A stretch of DNA of 64,000 bases from positions 1-64,000 of the forward strand of contig NZ_JAAHHG010000004.1 in assembly GCF_010692555.1 (NCBI RefSeq), written 5' to 3'. This DNA comes from Okeania sp. SIO3B5 (GTDB lineage Bacteria; Cyanobacteriota; Cyanobacteriia; Cyanobacteriales; Microcoleaceae). The position numbers were made by a program, and so were the translations under genes. The notes beneath the pieces are model-generated. The model worked only from the letters and a program-made list of their open reading frames with translations, made no database searches and had not been told where the DNA came from. Of the stretch, positions 27,156 through 37,104 are shown one piece after another (position 1 is the stretch's first letter; the number at the start of each line of letters is the position of its first letter).

Positions 27156-27270
27156 TTAGGGTTTATTGAATAAAGTATGAGGGGTAGGAGTCAGAATTCA
27201 GAATCCAGAATTCAGGAGGAACGGGGAATTATAGAGGACACAAAACCTCTCGATCAAAAATTAATTATAG

Positions 27271-28935
27271 TTAACCACACTTCTTCAGATAAATTTTAGC
27301 AACGCGATCGCTAGGATTTTTTTGTAAACAGTTATTGAACAAAGATTTTGCTGACTCAATTTCTCCTGCATAGTAGTGAATCAAAGCTGCTTCAAAAATT
27401 TGCTTCGTTTCCAATTTGGCCTGCTTTTGGTCATTAGGATCGGCCTCAAATACCTCAAATACCCCGACCTTTCTAGATTTTCCCCGAACTTGCACTTGAG
27501 CGATCGCTCGCATAGCATACTTCATCGGTTCCTCCAGACAAGCTAAAGTGTGATGAGAAATTAGAAGCGGAGTATTATATGCTTTTGTTAAATGCTGGAG
27601 GCGGGAACCGAGATTAACTGTATCACCAATGGCAGTAGTATCAATACGAGAGTTACCACCTACCGTTCCTAACATTAACTTCCCTGTATTAATCCCAATG
27701 CCAATTTCGATAGGTAGGCGGTCTGGTCGTTGTCGAGTTAAGTTATATTCAGCCAAGATTTTCAACATAGTCACTGCTGCATTCACTGCAGAATCGGCAC
27801 TTTCTTCAAACAGTGCCATAATTTCATCACCAATATATTTATCAATAAAACCACCATTTTCAATAATTGCAGGTTCCATACGTCGGAGATAGCTATTGAT
27901 AAACTTAAAGGTATCTTCTGGAGTCATCTGTTCTGAACGAGTTGTGAAAGCACGGATATCGGCAAACAAAACTGACATCTCCTTCTGAACAGATTCCCCT
28001 AGCTGAATCTCAGTAATACTTTTGTGAGCAAGGGATTGGAGAAATTGACGGGGAACAAACCTGGATAAAGCTTCATTGAGTTCAAACAATTCTCTTGTAT
28101 ACTGCTCTCGTTCAGCTTCAGCTTGTTTACGACCGCTAATATCTTGGAAAGTGGCGATCGCCTGAGAAATTTGGCCTGTTTCATCTCGAATAGGTGTCGT
28201 CAAGACTTCGAGCGGGATAATCCGATCTGGGTGATGAATTTCCATATCCTCACAATGAACTGTTTCTCCCGCCAGCGAACGCACAATTGGCAGTTGATCT
28301 GAAGGATACAATTCCTTGGTTTCTGCTTGATAAACGTTAAAAGTATCCGAAAGTTGCTCAATCTTGCAATCTGGTAAAACCTCTAACTTGAGTAATTCCT
28401 TAGCTTTATGATTGGCATAGGTAAGTTTCCCGGTCACATCGTGAACCGAGACACCAATTGGTATTGCCTCCAAAAACTGAGTCAGGCGACGTTCGTTTTC
28501 TCGCAGTTGAGCATTTTGTTGTTCGAGTTGTTTCATCCGCAAGTACTTACCGAGTGCCTCCTTAATTGTCAGATTGAGATCCGTCGTATCCCAGGGTTTA
28601 GTAATATAACGGTAGAGATTAGCTGAATTAACAGAATTCCCCACTGCCTCTACTCCGGCCTGACCCGTCAGCATAATCTTCAAGATATCTGGATACAGAA
28701 GATGAATCTGGCTCAGGAGTTCATCTCCTTTGATACCAGGCATTAATTGATCGGAAATCACTACAGCAACTTCTATTCCTTCAGTCTGCAATTCCTCTAA
28801 AATTTCGAGTGCCTCTTCACCACTTTCAGCCGCTTCAATACTATAATTGTCACCAAAGTTTCGTTGTAACTCTTCAGAGAGACTTTCCAAAACCATCGGT
28901 TCGTCATCGACCAAAAGAATTGCTATTTCGTTCAT
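27271..28935 (-). CDS. Response regulator-PAS-class III adenylate cyclase
   Basis: 554 residues. The receiver domain (1-125) has phospho-acceptor Asp62 and Lys113. A PAS domain (about 150-268) and a short coiled coil precede the class III cyclase domain (about 300-500). That domain has metal-binding Asp326 (FADIRAF) and Asp370 (YIGDE), Lys366 and Asp438 as ATP-selecting residues, and Asn441 and Arg445 (NLGSR) for the transition state. All needed residues are present, so cAMP production under two-component control is expected. A short TPR-like C-terminus follows. The gene lies 22 bp after a single-domain response regulator whose receiver is closely related. Earlier the two probably overlapped (ATGA) before a 26-bp duplication separated them. 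Confidence 0.9.
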   Translation of the reverse strand: MNEIAILLVDDEPMVLESLSEELQRNFGDNYSIEAAESGEEALEILEELQTEGIEVAVVISDQLMPGIKGDELLSQIHLLYPDILKIMLTGQAGVEAVGNSVNSANLYRYITKPWDTTDLNLTIKEALGKYLRMKQLEQQNAQLRENERRLTQFLEAIPIGVSVHDVTGKLTYANHKAKELLKLEVLPDCKIEQLSDTFNVYQAETKELYPSDQLPIVRSLAGETVHCEDMEIHHPDRIIPLEVLTTPIRDETGQISQAIATFQDISGRKQAEAEREQYTRELFELNEALSRFVPRQFLQSLAHKSITEIQLGESVQKEMSVLFADIRAFTTRSEQMTPEDTFKFINSYLRRMEPAIIENGGFIDKYIGDEIMALFEESADSAVNAAVTMLKILAEYNLTRQRPDRLPIEIGIGINTGKLMLGTVGGNSRIDTTAIGDTVNLGSRLQHLTKAYNTPLLISHHTLACLEEPMKYAMRAIAQVQVRGKSRKVGVFEVFEADPNDQKQAKLETKQIFEAALIHYYAGEIESAKSLFNNCLQKNPSDRVAKIYLKKCG

Positions 28936-28976
28936 ACTGACTCAATCGCTAGTTAGTTCATACTGACTCAATCGCT
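28930..28976. repeat. 26-bp duplication between the two regulator genes
   Basis: GTTCATACTGACTCAATCGCT occurs at 28930-28950 and again at 28956-28976, giving a 26-bp period. One copy carries the start ATG of the cyclase gene, and the other the TGA that ends the response regulator. Confidence 0.85.
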
Positions 28977-29353
28977 GTTGTAATGATTTTAATCAACTCT
29001 TCTTCCAGCCACGGTTTATAGATACAGGAGTAAAGATTAGCTTCTTCCTTGGCTCGCTGAATCGCCGACTCATCAGCTTGCCCAGTTAACATAATTGTTT
29101 TAATATTACCAAATCGCTGATAAACTTGAACTAAAAACTCATCTCCTCGCATTCCAGGCATCAGCCAGTCAGAGACAATCACCACAATTTTGACCCCTTC
29201 CTCATCTAGCTCTTCGATAATTTCTAGGGCTTCCTCGGCACTTTCGGCAGCCTCGTACACAAATCGCTCGCCAAAGTGACGGCTAATTTGTTCCTGGAGG
29301 GTTTCTAGGATAACAGTTTCATCATCAACACACAGAATTGCTGTCTCAGTCAT
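28958..29353 (-). CDS. Single-domain response regulator
   Basis: 131 residues, receiver domain only. Acidic pocket residues are in VDDE (10-12), phospho-acceptor Asp62 is in SDWLMPG, and Thr and Lys are in LTGQ and YKPW. It is about half identical to the receiver of the cyclase gene that follows (same EAAES.EEALEI.EEL pattern), so the two arose by duplication. It likely relays or competes for phosphate in the same pathway. No output domain is present. Confidence 0.88.
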   Translation of the reverse strand: MTETAILCVDDETVILETLQEQISRHFGERFVYEAAESAEEALEIIEELDEEGVKIVVIVSDWLMPGMRGDEFLVQVYQRFGNIKTIMLTGQADESAIQRAKEEANLYSCIYKPWLEEELIKIITTAIESV

Positions 29354-29724
29354 AATATTATATTCTAGGAGTAAGTGGCCAATTTTTAGGAAGTTAAATA
29401 TGCTACAATTTTAAATTATATAAGTATAGCGCTACGCGCTAGGGAATAGGGAATAGGGAATAGTAAACTTTTAGAGGGTTTTTCCTGCGGAAAAGCTCCG
29501 CTAACTAAAGGGTTTAGAAATGTCCTAACCTTAATGTGTAGCGCTATAATAGGACTTACGAAACAACTCTATCTGTAAGGTTCATTGCAACCAAGATTAT
29601 ACCACACTACCGGACATGATATGGCTATTTTTTGTTCCCCCTGTTGCCTGTTGCCTGTTGCCTGTTACCTGTTACCTGTTACCGAATAATTAATAGACAT
29701 CTCCAATAATAAAAAATAAAATCA

Positions 29725-29971
29725 TATCATGTCCGGTAGCATCGGTATTGTATAGCGAAAGTAAGGAAGAAGGAAGAGGGAAGAGGGAAGAAGGAAGAGG
29801 GAAGAAGGAAGAAGGAAGAGGGAAGAAGGAAGAAGGAAGAGGGAAGAAGGAAGAAGGAAGAGGGAAGAAGGAAGAAGGAAGAAGGAAGAAGGCTTAAAAG
29901 ATTGAAAAAACTTAAACTTCCTGTAGATATTCTCCCTTGGTTTTACACAAACAATACTAGCGGACATGATA
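29725..29971. mobile_element. MITE family B, copy B5 (247 bp) with GAAGGAAGAGG core
   Basis: The ends are TATCATGTCCGGTAGCATCG and CGGACATGATA, with the duplication TCA (29722-29724 and 29972-29974). About 130 bp of the interior (29763-29893) is a GAAGAAGGAAGAGG minisatellite. Confidence 0.8.
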
Positions 29972-30364
29972 TCAATTATCCCAAAGAAATTATCAATTAT
30001 TCCCCTCCAATGTTAATATTTTTCCCCTAACTAATCAGAAAATTTGGCCGTAGCAGATAGTCTAAACTTTTGCCTCTCTTGGTGCGCGTTCCCTTGTGAC
30101 TAGCCTCCTCCGGAGGAGCTAAAGCTTTTCATGTCGCGCAGCGAAACGTCGTCGCGGGGTCGCACCGCTGTTGCCTTTCGGAGCTGTTGCCTATCATCAC
30201 CATCAGACTGGAGGTAAGGCAGAAGGCAGGAGGCAGGAGGCAGGAGGCAGAAGGAAAGAAAAGGTTAGAAGGGAAAAGGTTTTTTATCACTGATTATCCG
30301 GACATGATATGACTCCTGACTCCTGACTCCTACCCTCACCCATCAGACTTTTGAGCGCAAACCC

Positions 30365-30504
30365 TAATTATCAATTATCAATTATCCATTATCCATTATC
30401 AATTATCCATTATCAATTATCCATTATCAATTATCCATTATCCATTATCCATTATCCATTATCAATTATCAATTATCCATTATCCATTATCCATTATCCA
30501 TTAA
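30365..30504. repeat. Heptamer tract (ATTATCC/ATTATCA)n
   Basis: About 20 head-to-tail 7-bp units (CCATTATC and CAATTATC variants), resembling the short tandemly repeated repetitive sequences of filamentous cyanobacteria. No spacers are present, so it is not CRISPR. Confidence 0.9.
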
Positions 30505-30528
30505 TGAACTGTTGCCTTGCGCGTAACG

Positions 30529-33500
30529 CTATAACTCAATAGGAATAGCTACAGTAAAAGTGGTTTTGCCTGGAACAGATGTAAAATCAATCTTTCCCTG
30601 ATGTTTATTGATAATATTTTTGACAATCTCTAACCCTAAACCACTACCTTCTCCGGCAGGTTTAGTAGTAAAGAAAGGCTGAAAGATTTTATCCTGAATC
30701 TCTAGGGCAATACCAGCTCCAGAATCTGTGATTCCCACAACAATATTTTGATTTTCCACCCGCACTTCAATATCTATTTTTCCCTTTCCATCCATCGCTT
30801 GAATTGCATTGTGAATCAAGTTTGTCCATACTTGCACCAGTTCATCAGCATAGCAAAGAATTTCTGGAATATTTTGATAGTGGCGAATCACTTTCACACC
30901 CTTTTTTAAATAGTTGTGGTAAATCTCCAGTACGGTTTCAATACCGTCAGTAATCACTGCTGGTTGTTTTTCTCCACTGTGATCGTAACGGGCGTAACTC
31001 TTGAGGGCAAAGACAATTTTTGAGGCTCTTTCCACAGCGTTGGAGATATTTTGACTGTTGGTGTAGAGGCGAGCGATATCGTAGGCAATTTGTACAATTT
31101 CGTGGACTTGGGGAGTTTGTAACAAAGATATTTGAGATTCAACACTATGATGTAATCCGGCTTCGGTTAGTAGGTGAGATAGTTGTTTGGCATTGGTAAT
31201 ATTATGAGACTCAAGTTGTTTAGTGACTGTGCGCTTAATTTGACGTTTTTCCCTGGTACTGAGACTGGGTTGCTTACTCACAGCAAGTTGTAGGAAACTG
31301 AAAAATTTGGTTTGTTGTTGTGGGTTGAGCAGGGGTAAAAGTTGAGGTAATTCAGAGAAAGATTCTTCTAGCGCTTTGTCGGTGTTACCTATGGCGGCAC
31401 GAATGGCACCCAAAGGGGTGTTAATTTCATGGGCAATTCCGGCTACCAGTTGTCCTAGAGCTGCCATTTTTCCGGACTGAATTAATTCATCTTGGGTGGT
31501 TTTGAGTTCTTGTAAAATTTGGGTGAGTTGTTGATTTTTTTGTTGCAATTCCTCTGTGCGTTCAGTAACTTGTTGTTCGAGAGTGCGGTTGTAGTTTTCT
31601 AGTCGGTTGTAAAGTTGGGCATTTTCTATGGAGATAGCAGCTTGGGCAGTCAGGAGGTTGAGAATTTCTATGTGTTCTGGGGTGAAAGCTTCTGCGCTCA
31701 AATGATTTTCTAGGTAGAGAATGCCAATCAGTTTTCCTTGATTAATAATAGGAGTACAACAGAGGCTTTTGGGTGGCTGTTGAATCAGGTAAGGATCTGC
31801 GGTGAAGGTTTTGTCTTGTTTGACATTGTTGACGATCGCGATATGTTGAGTTCGTTTGACGGTATTAATGATGCTAATGGGTAAGTTGTCGGTTTTGTCA
31901 AGGGTAATAGTTGATAGGTCACATTTTGTCCGGTCGCATTTGGCAGCTATTTCCAAATTGTCGGATTTGTTCAAAATTAAGGCTCCTGTGTCAGCTCCGG
32001 CGTTTTCTAGGACGATGTGCATTATTTTACAGAGTAAGGTATTGAGTTCGATTTCCTCAGAAAGAGCATGAGAGGCTTTGATTATGGTTGCCAGGTCAAG
32101 ATTGTCAGAAATTCCGCTTGAGGTATCGGTGATGGTTTGCGTTGTCTTCAGAATCATTGTTTCACCTTTTGATTGGGAAATTTGATTGTTGAGAATAGGA
32201 GCAAGTAGTTGAGGATATATTTGTTCTAGTTGGTCAGTTTTAGCTTTAGCCCCCCAATGAGCATAACAATAGTATGCTTCCTGCATATAGGTAGCAGCGA
32301 TTTTTTCTTTCCCCCAATTCAGGTAAAATTTGGCTGCCAATTCATTCCCTAATGCCTCTTGTTGCAGATATTCGTTTTCTTTAGCGAGGGCAATAGCGCG
32401 GTCGTACAATTCTATAGCTTCTAACGTTTTTCCCGAAATTCGAGCAATTTCTGCTTCTACCAAACAACACAAATGCAGAAAATTTTCCGGACAATTCTGT
32501 GCCCAAATGGCAAGTTGTTTTTGATAAGTCGAGATTTTTTCCCCATATTCTAATTTTTGACTATCTGTTGCACTGGAATAAAGTGATGTCATCAGTAGTG
32601 CATAAATAAATAAATGATGGGCATAAGGAAGCAGTCCTTGAGGTGCAACGTTAATAATTTCTGCATCAGCCTCCAGGCAACATTCTAAGGCTTCCTCTAA
32701 TCGCTCTTCAATGAATAGAATTTGAGTTTTCAATATCTTATAAATGCAAATGACTTGCCAGTTTTTATGCTGGTTACATTTTTGCAAATATTCAGATTCT
32801 ACTAACTCGGTTGTTGTTCCCATCAATTGCGAAAAGAGCATCTGACCGCCCATGAACAGGTCGATCGCCCACTGATTTTTGTATTTTTGAGTGAAGGCTA
32901 ATGATTCGCTGATTTCTTTCTGTAGTTTTTCTAGGGGAATACCTTGATAAAAGCGGCAATACATATTATGACCAAAAGCATAAGCTGCATATTGCAAGTT
33001 GCTTGATTCTAAACCGACTCTATAAGATGAAAGATAATCTTCTGTTGCTACTTTGAGAGGATGAGACCAATGTCTGAGAGAACTACCAATCATCAAATAA
33101 GCAACACTCTCAGCAGATTTATTATTAAAGGTTTGAGTTAACTTGATAGTTGCATCTAGCAACTTATCTGTATTTTGATAATTATTCAGAGCATATCCTC
33201 GCAAACCACCAAAGGCAGGATAGATATATCCAACTTCTGGTGTATTTCCGTAGTTCAAGCATAGGTTAACTGCTTTGGCGCAAATGACAGACCATAATCT
33301 TTGATGAGAACGATAGGTTGGTGGTCCCAAAGTAATTAACAGCTTGATTGCCATTTTTTGTTCTGGTTGAGTCATTACAGGCAATTCAGTTAGGGAAGTA
33401 AATGGTAGATTTTTAAAGGTTTCTGTAGCGATCGCCAGTTCTACATTTATTACTTGTTCAAAATTGTCTTCGGGAAGGTCTACATTAATTAATGCCAGAC

Positions 33501-36144
33501 CTCGGCGGCCTGCTTGAATAGCTTCTGGATATTTTGCTTGCAGGGTGTATTGGATAATTGACAGATTATATATTTCAGCTTTTTCCATAGGAGTATGAGC
33601 ATTTTGCAATATGCGTTCTATCCACATTTCAGCGGTTTCGATGTTGCCATTCAAATATTCAACTTCTGCTCTTTCTTTATATAGAGAAAAGCTGAGTTGA
33701 TAATTGTGTCGCCAGCAGTCATCGGGTAAAAGTTCGATTCCTACTTGGATGTAGCTCAAAGCTCCCGCATAAGCTGTGGAGGCTTTGGCTTTAGTTCCTG
33801 CACTTAAATTGAGTTTAGCTAGCTCCTCTCGTTGTAGTAGTTTGGTTATTAATGTTCGACCAATATTTAGATGGTTGACGATTTCAAAAATTCTCTCTTC
33901 CTGTTCGGTAGCTGATAATTTTTCCATAAGTAAGGTGCCAATTTCAAGATGTGTGGCTTGTTTTTTCTCTTCAGAAATCAATGAATAAGCTGCTTGTTGA
34001 ACGCGATCGTGCAAAAAGCGATAGTTTACTGAAATTGTTTGGTGTTCTTTTTTTTCGTTCTGTATTCGGTGGAAAAATTTATAGTTCTGACTTTCGGGAA
34101 TGATAAATCCTTCTTGCAGTCCTCGCCACAAATCTGTTGCTACTTGTTCCTGAGTGCTTTCGCATACTACTGCTAAAGTTCCTAAATCAAATTGGTTACC
34201 AATACAAGCTGCTAGTTTCAATACTGCTTGAGTTGCTGGTGGTAGTTTCTTTAACCGTCCTACCATAAATGTTACTACATCATCCGTCAGCACCAACTGC
34301 CATACCTCGGTCAAATCACACTGCCAGTATCCCGTTTCCACCTCGAAGGTGATATAACCATCCTCATGCAAACCTCGCAAAAATTGAGTTGTAAAAAATG
34401 GGTTTCCCTTAGTCTTTTGATACACTAACTCAGATAAAGGTACAGCAATTTCTACAGAACACAGCAATGTATCGGCAACTAAACGAGTGACATCCACCTC
34501 ATCCAAAGGAGCCAGAGTTAGGGTATCAATCTTCGCACCCTGTTTACTAATTTCATCCAGAGTCAGCATCAATGGATGAGCAGGGAAAACCTCGTTATCG
34601 CGATAAGCTCCCAACACCAGCAAATAACCTGTTTCCGAATCGTCCATCAGTAATTTCAACAGGTTTAAGGAAGCCGAATCCGCCCACTGTAGATCGTCCA
34701 AAAAGATAACCAGGGGATGTTTTTTGGTAGCGAACACTTGCACAAACTTACCAAACAACAAGTTAAAGCGATTTTGCCCTGCATTGCCAGAAAGTTCGGG
34801 AACTGGAGGTTGTTTGCCAATAATCCGTTCGAGTTCCGGAATGACATCGATGATGACTTGTCCGCTTTCTCCGACAGCTTTGAGGATTTTTGCCCGCCAA
34901 TTGGTTAAATCTGCATCCGACTCGCCGAGCAATTGCCCCATCAAATTTCGGAAAGCTTGCACGAAAGCGGAAAAGGGAATGTTGCGGTTAAACTGGTCAA
35001 ATTTACCTTTGATAAAATAGCCGCGTTGCTTAACTATAGGTTTGTGAACCTCGTTGACAACGGCTGTTTTCCCAATCCCTGAAAATCCTGCCACCAGTAA
35101 AAGTTCTGAGTTGCCAGCTTTCTGTACGCCTTCCTGTCTCCCCTTTTCCCCATCTCCTTGACTAACTCGTTCAAATGCTGCTAATAATTGGGCAACTTCC
35201 CGTTCCCGTCCATAGAGTTTTTCTGGGATGAGGAAGCGATCGCAAATATCCTGCTCTCCCAACTTAAATTGGATAATATCTCCCCTAGTTTTCCACTGTG
35301 TCAAGCATTGCTCTAGATCGCGTTTTAAACCCAAAGCACTCTGATAACGTTCTTCTGGATTCTTTTTCATTAATCTAAGCACCACTGCCTTCAAGGCTTC
35401 CGGGATTTCCAACTGCTCGCTGCTCGCGGGAAACTCCACTTCTTGCGCAATGTGGCAATGTACTAATTCCATGGGATCGTTAGTTTCAAAAGGTAACTTC
35501 CCGGTTAAGAGTTCAAAAAATGTCACACCAAGGGAATAAAAATCTGTGCGATAGTCGATACCTCGGTTCATCCGTCCGGTTTGTTCTGGAGAGATGTAGG
35601 CAAGGGTTCCTTCGAGAACATTGGGATTGATAAATTGTTGTTGTTCTTTTGGCAGTAAACTGGAGATGCTGAAATCTATTAGTTTGACTTGGAAGCTTTC
35701 GGGGTGAATCAAGATGTTCCCTGGTTTGATGTCTTTGTGGATGATGCGTTTTTGATTGAGGTAATGTAGAGCTTCTGCTAGTTGGATAGCAACGATCAGA
35801 AATTTAGTGAGACTTCGGTCTGAGTACTGCCAGTAGTTAGGGAGAGAAATTGCTTCATTATCGGGCATAACCAAGGCATAACCATGACCATAATCTTCTA
35901 AGGCTAGGGGTTGCACCACCGCAGGGTGTTCTAAATGACGGGCGATCGCATATTGATTGCGGAACTGAACTAACTCATTAAAATTGGGATAGGGGTTCCG
36001 TAAAACTTTGATAATCACAGGTTGGCGTTTCATGTCGCGCAGGGAATAGTCAGTTGTATCAGTTTCTCTAATTGCTTTGTAGACAAGGGTGCGAGTTCCG
36101 ATATAAATTTGGTCGGTTTGTTGATAATTAGTTAAGTTCAGCAT
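30529..36144 (-). CDS. Giant Ser/Thr kinase-ATPase-GAF-histidine kinase (HstK family)
   Basis: 1871 residues. The Ser/Thr kinase domain lies at about 10-285, with Lys46, catalytic Asp138 in HKDIKPGN, and Asp157 replacing DFG as DFS. An AAA ATPase follows, with P-loop GFSGIGKT (353-360) and DDLQWAD Walker B. A long helical, TPR-like region runs from about 680 to 1320, then a GAF domain (about 1350-1500) and a histidine kinase core with His1572 in IAHEINTP. Its ATPase boxes include NLIHNAIQAM, DSGAGI and GSGLGLEI. The domain order matches the dual Ser/Thr-His kinases of heterocystous and filamentous cyanobacteria. It has no transmembrane segment and no receiver. Two paralogues lie at 47428-53967 and at the right edge of the window. 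The signal is unknown; the GAF domain suggests a small ligand. Confidence 0.92.
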   Translation of the reverse strand: MLNLTNYQQTDQIYIGTRTLVYKAIRETDTTDYSLRDMKRQPVIIKVLRNPYPNFNELVQFRNQYAIARHLEHPAVVQPLALEDYGHGYALVMPDNEAISLPNYWQYSDRSLTKFLIVAIQLAEALHYLNQKRIIHKDIKPGNILIHPESFQVKLIDFSISSLLPKEQQQFINPNVLEGTLAYISPEQTGRMNRGIDYRTDFYSLGVTFFELLTGKLPFETNDPMELVHCHIAQEVEFPASSEQLEIPEALKAVVLRLMKKNPEERYQSALGLKRDLEQCLTQWKTRGDIIQFKLGEQDICDRFLIPEKLYGREREVAQLLAAFERVSQGDGEKGRQEGVQKAGNSELLLVAGFSGIGKTAVVNEVHKPIVKQRGYFIKGKFDQFNRNIPFSAFVQAFRNLMGQLLGESDADLTNWRAKILKAVGESGQVIIDVIPELERIIGKQPPVPELSGNAGQNRFNLLFGKFVQVFATKKHPLVIFLDDLQWADSASLNLLKLLMDDSETGYLLVLGAYRDNEVFPAHPLMLTLDEISKQGAKIDTLTLAPLDEVDVTRLVADTLLCSVEIAVPLSELVYQKTKGNPFFTTQFLRGLHEDGYITFEVETGYWQCDLTEVWQLVLTDDVVTFMVGRLKKLPPATQAVLKLAACIGNQFDLGTLAVVCESTQEQVATDLWRGLQEGFIIPESQNYKFFHRIQNEKKEHQTISVNYRFLHDRVQQAAYSLISEEKKQATHLEIGTLLMEKLSATEQEERIFEIVNHLNIGRTLITKLLQREELAKLNLSAGTKAKASTAYAGALSYIQVGIELLPDDCWRHNYQLSFSLYKERAEVEYLNGNIETAEMWIERILQNAHTPMEKAEIYNLSIIQYTLQAKYPEAIQAGRRGLALINVDLPEDNFEQVINVELAIATETFKNLPFTSLTELPVMTQPEQKMAIKLLITLGPPTYRSHQRLWSVICAKAVNLCLNYGNTPEVGYIYPAFGGLRGYALNNYQNTDKLLDATIKLTQTFNNKSAESVAYLMIGSSLRHWSHPLKVATEDYLSSYRVGLESSNLQYAAYAFGHNMYCRFYQGIPLEKLQKEISESLAFTQKYKNQWAIDLFMGGQMLFSQLMGTTTELVESEYLQKCNQHKNWQVICIYKILKTQILFIEERLEEALECCLEADAEIINVAPQGLLPYAHHLFIYALLMTSLYSSATDSQKLEYGEKISTYQKQLAIWAQNCPENFLHLCCLVEAEIARISGKTLEAIELYDRAIALAKENEYLQQEALGNELAAKFYLNWGKEKIAATYMQEAYYCYAHWGAKAKTDQLEQIYPQLLAPILNNQISQSKGETMILKTTQTITDTSSGISDNLDLATIIKASHALSEEIELNTLLCKIMHIVLENAGADTGALILNKSDNLEIAAKCDRTKCDLSTITLDKTDNLPISIINTVKRTQHIAIVNNVKQDKTFTADPYLIQQPPKSLCCTPIINQGKLIGILYLENHLSAEAFTPEHIEILNLLTAQAAISIENAQLYNRLENYNRTLEQQVTERTEELQQKNQQLTQILQELKTTQDELIQSGKMAALGQLVAGIAHEINTPLGAIRAAIGNTDKALEESFSELPQLLPLLNPQQQTKFFSFLQLAVSKQPSLSTREKRQIKRTVTKQLESHNITNAKQLSHLLTEAGLHHSVESQISLLQTPQVHEIVQIAYDIARLYTNSQNISNAVERASKIVFALKSYARYDHSGEKQPAVITDGIETVLEIYHNYLKKGVKVIRHYQNIPEILCYADELVQVWTNLIHNAIQAMDGKGKIDIEVRVENQNIVVGITDSGAGIALEIQDKIFQPFFTTKPAGEGSGLGLEIVKNIINKHQGKIDFTSVPGKTTFTVAIPIEL

Positions 36145-37104
36145 AGTTTACGATAGGTAATTAGTTCAAGCTCTACAATTAACGAAGTCAGAAGTCAGAA
36201 GTTAACCCACCCCCGCCCCTCCCCAACCCACCCCCGCCCCAACCCACCCCCGCCCCTCCCAGGAGGGGAGCCAGGAGGGGAAGTGGGGAATTTAAGTCCT
36301 GCTCCAAAAATATTTCGCCTTAAAAGGCGGGGTGGCGCAACCCAATTATTTTGATAAATAAAAATTTAGTTATCACAGGGAAGCTAGGTTGAAGAAGGCA
36401 GAAGAGAAAAATGCTTATGGATAGCCTTCGACAAGCCACTTTGTGTGTATAAACCCCAAACAATTTGAAGCACCCTTGTTGATGGTGGGGTATTAAACTT
36501 GTTACAGAAAAGATAAATTATCTAAATTGTAACGTTTATTTGATTCTCTGTCAATAGTTTTGTGAAAGTGGAAGTGAAAGTGGAATGGGCATCTTGCCCG
36601 TTCCCTAAATAGTTGGGAGTAGGGGAGTGGGGGAGTGGGGGAGTAGGGGAGTGGGGGAGTGGGGGAGATTAAAGGCTTGAAGTATAGCAATGTGCGCTGG
36701 CATATTTACAAATTACCCGTTCCTGATATTTTCCTTTATTTGATTATCTGTCAATAGTTTTAGTTTTGTGGAATGGGCATCTTGCCCGTTCCCTAAATAG
36801 TTGGGAGTAGGGGAGTAGGGGAGTGGGGGAGTGGGGGGAGTGGAGGAGTAGGGGAGTAGGGGAGTGGGGGAGTGGGGGAGATTAAAGGCTTGAAGTATAG
36901 CAATGTGCGCTGGCATATTTACAAATTACAATAACTGTCCAATAGTTAAAAGCCTGAAATTATTCCTACGGAATGCTTGCGCAAACGGTTTTTTATTCCC
37001 CTCCTGGGAGGGGTTAGGGGTGGGTTGCCTTTTGCCTGTTGCCTGTTGCCTGCGCACAGGGCTATATATATAATATCAACGGCATTCCTAAAATCTGAAA
37101 AACT
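36145..37104. repeat. Repeat-filled gap with a duplicated ~200-bp block
   Basis: Blocks at about 36536-36714 and 36735-36929 share ATCTGTCAATAGTTTT-like starts, a GGGCATCTTGCCC hairpin, TAAATAGTTGGGAGTAGGGG, a GGGGGAGTG minisatellite and the end GCTGGCATATTTACAAATTA. Upstream lie AACCCACCCC palindromes (about 36205-36283). Downstream are the CCTACGGAATGC repeat, another such palindrome (36998-37026) and TTGCCTG repeats. No gene is present. Confidence 0.7.

Larger units (their letters stand above)
25867..27270. other. 1.4-kb gap with palindromes, a terminator and two MITEs
   Basis: No credible gene is visible. It contains a hairpin with T-run (26366-26404), a related palindrome (26673-26689), family B MITEs at 26449-26628 and 26992-27155, an AGGAGTC minisatellite (26811-26839) and a family A-like end (about 27162-27180). 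The stretch 25921-26360 has no assignable content. It could hold a small RNA ending at the terminator, but I see no promoter. Confidence 0.5.
29354..30528. other. Repeat-filled gap before a giant kinase gene
   Basis: No gene is visible. Contents in order: GGGAATA repeats (about 29448-29463), a CTGTTGC/CTGTTAC minisatellite (29641-29682), a family B MITE (29725-29971), a GGTGCG...CGCACC palindrome (30081-30166), the right half of another family B element (about 30196-30308) and the ATTATCCATT heptamer tract (30365-30504). Confidence 0.6.

Noticed and set aside
30351-30542. Possible CRISPR array or coding repeat
   Set aside because: The 7-bp units are contiguous with no spacers; it is a short tandem repeat.
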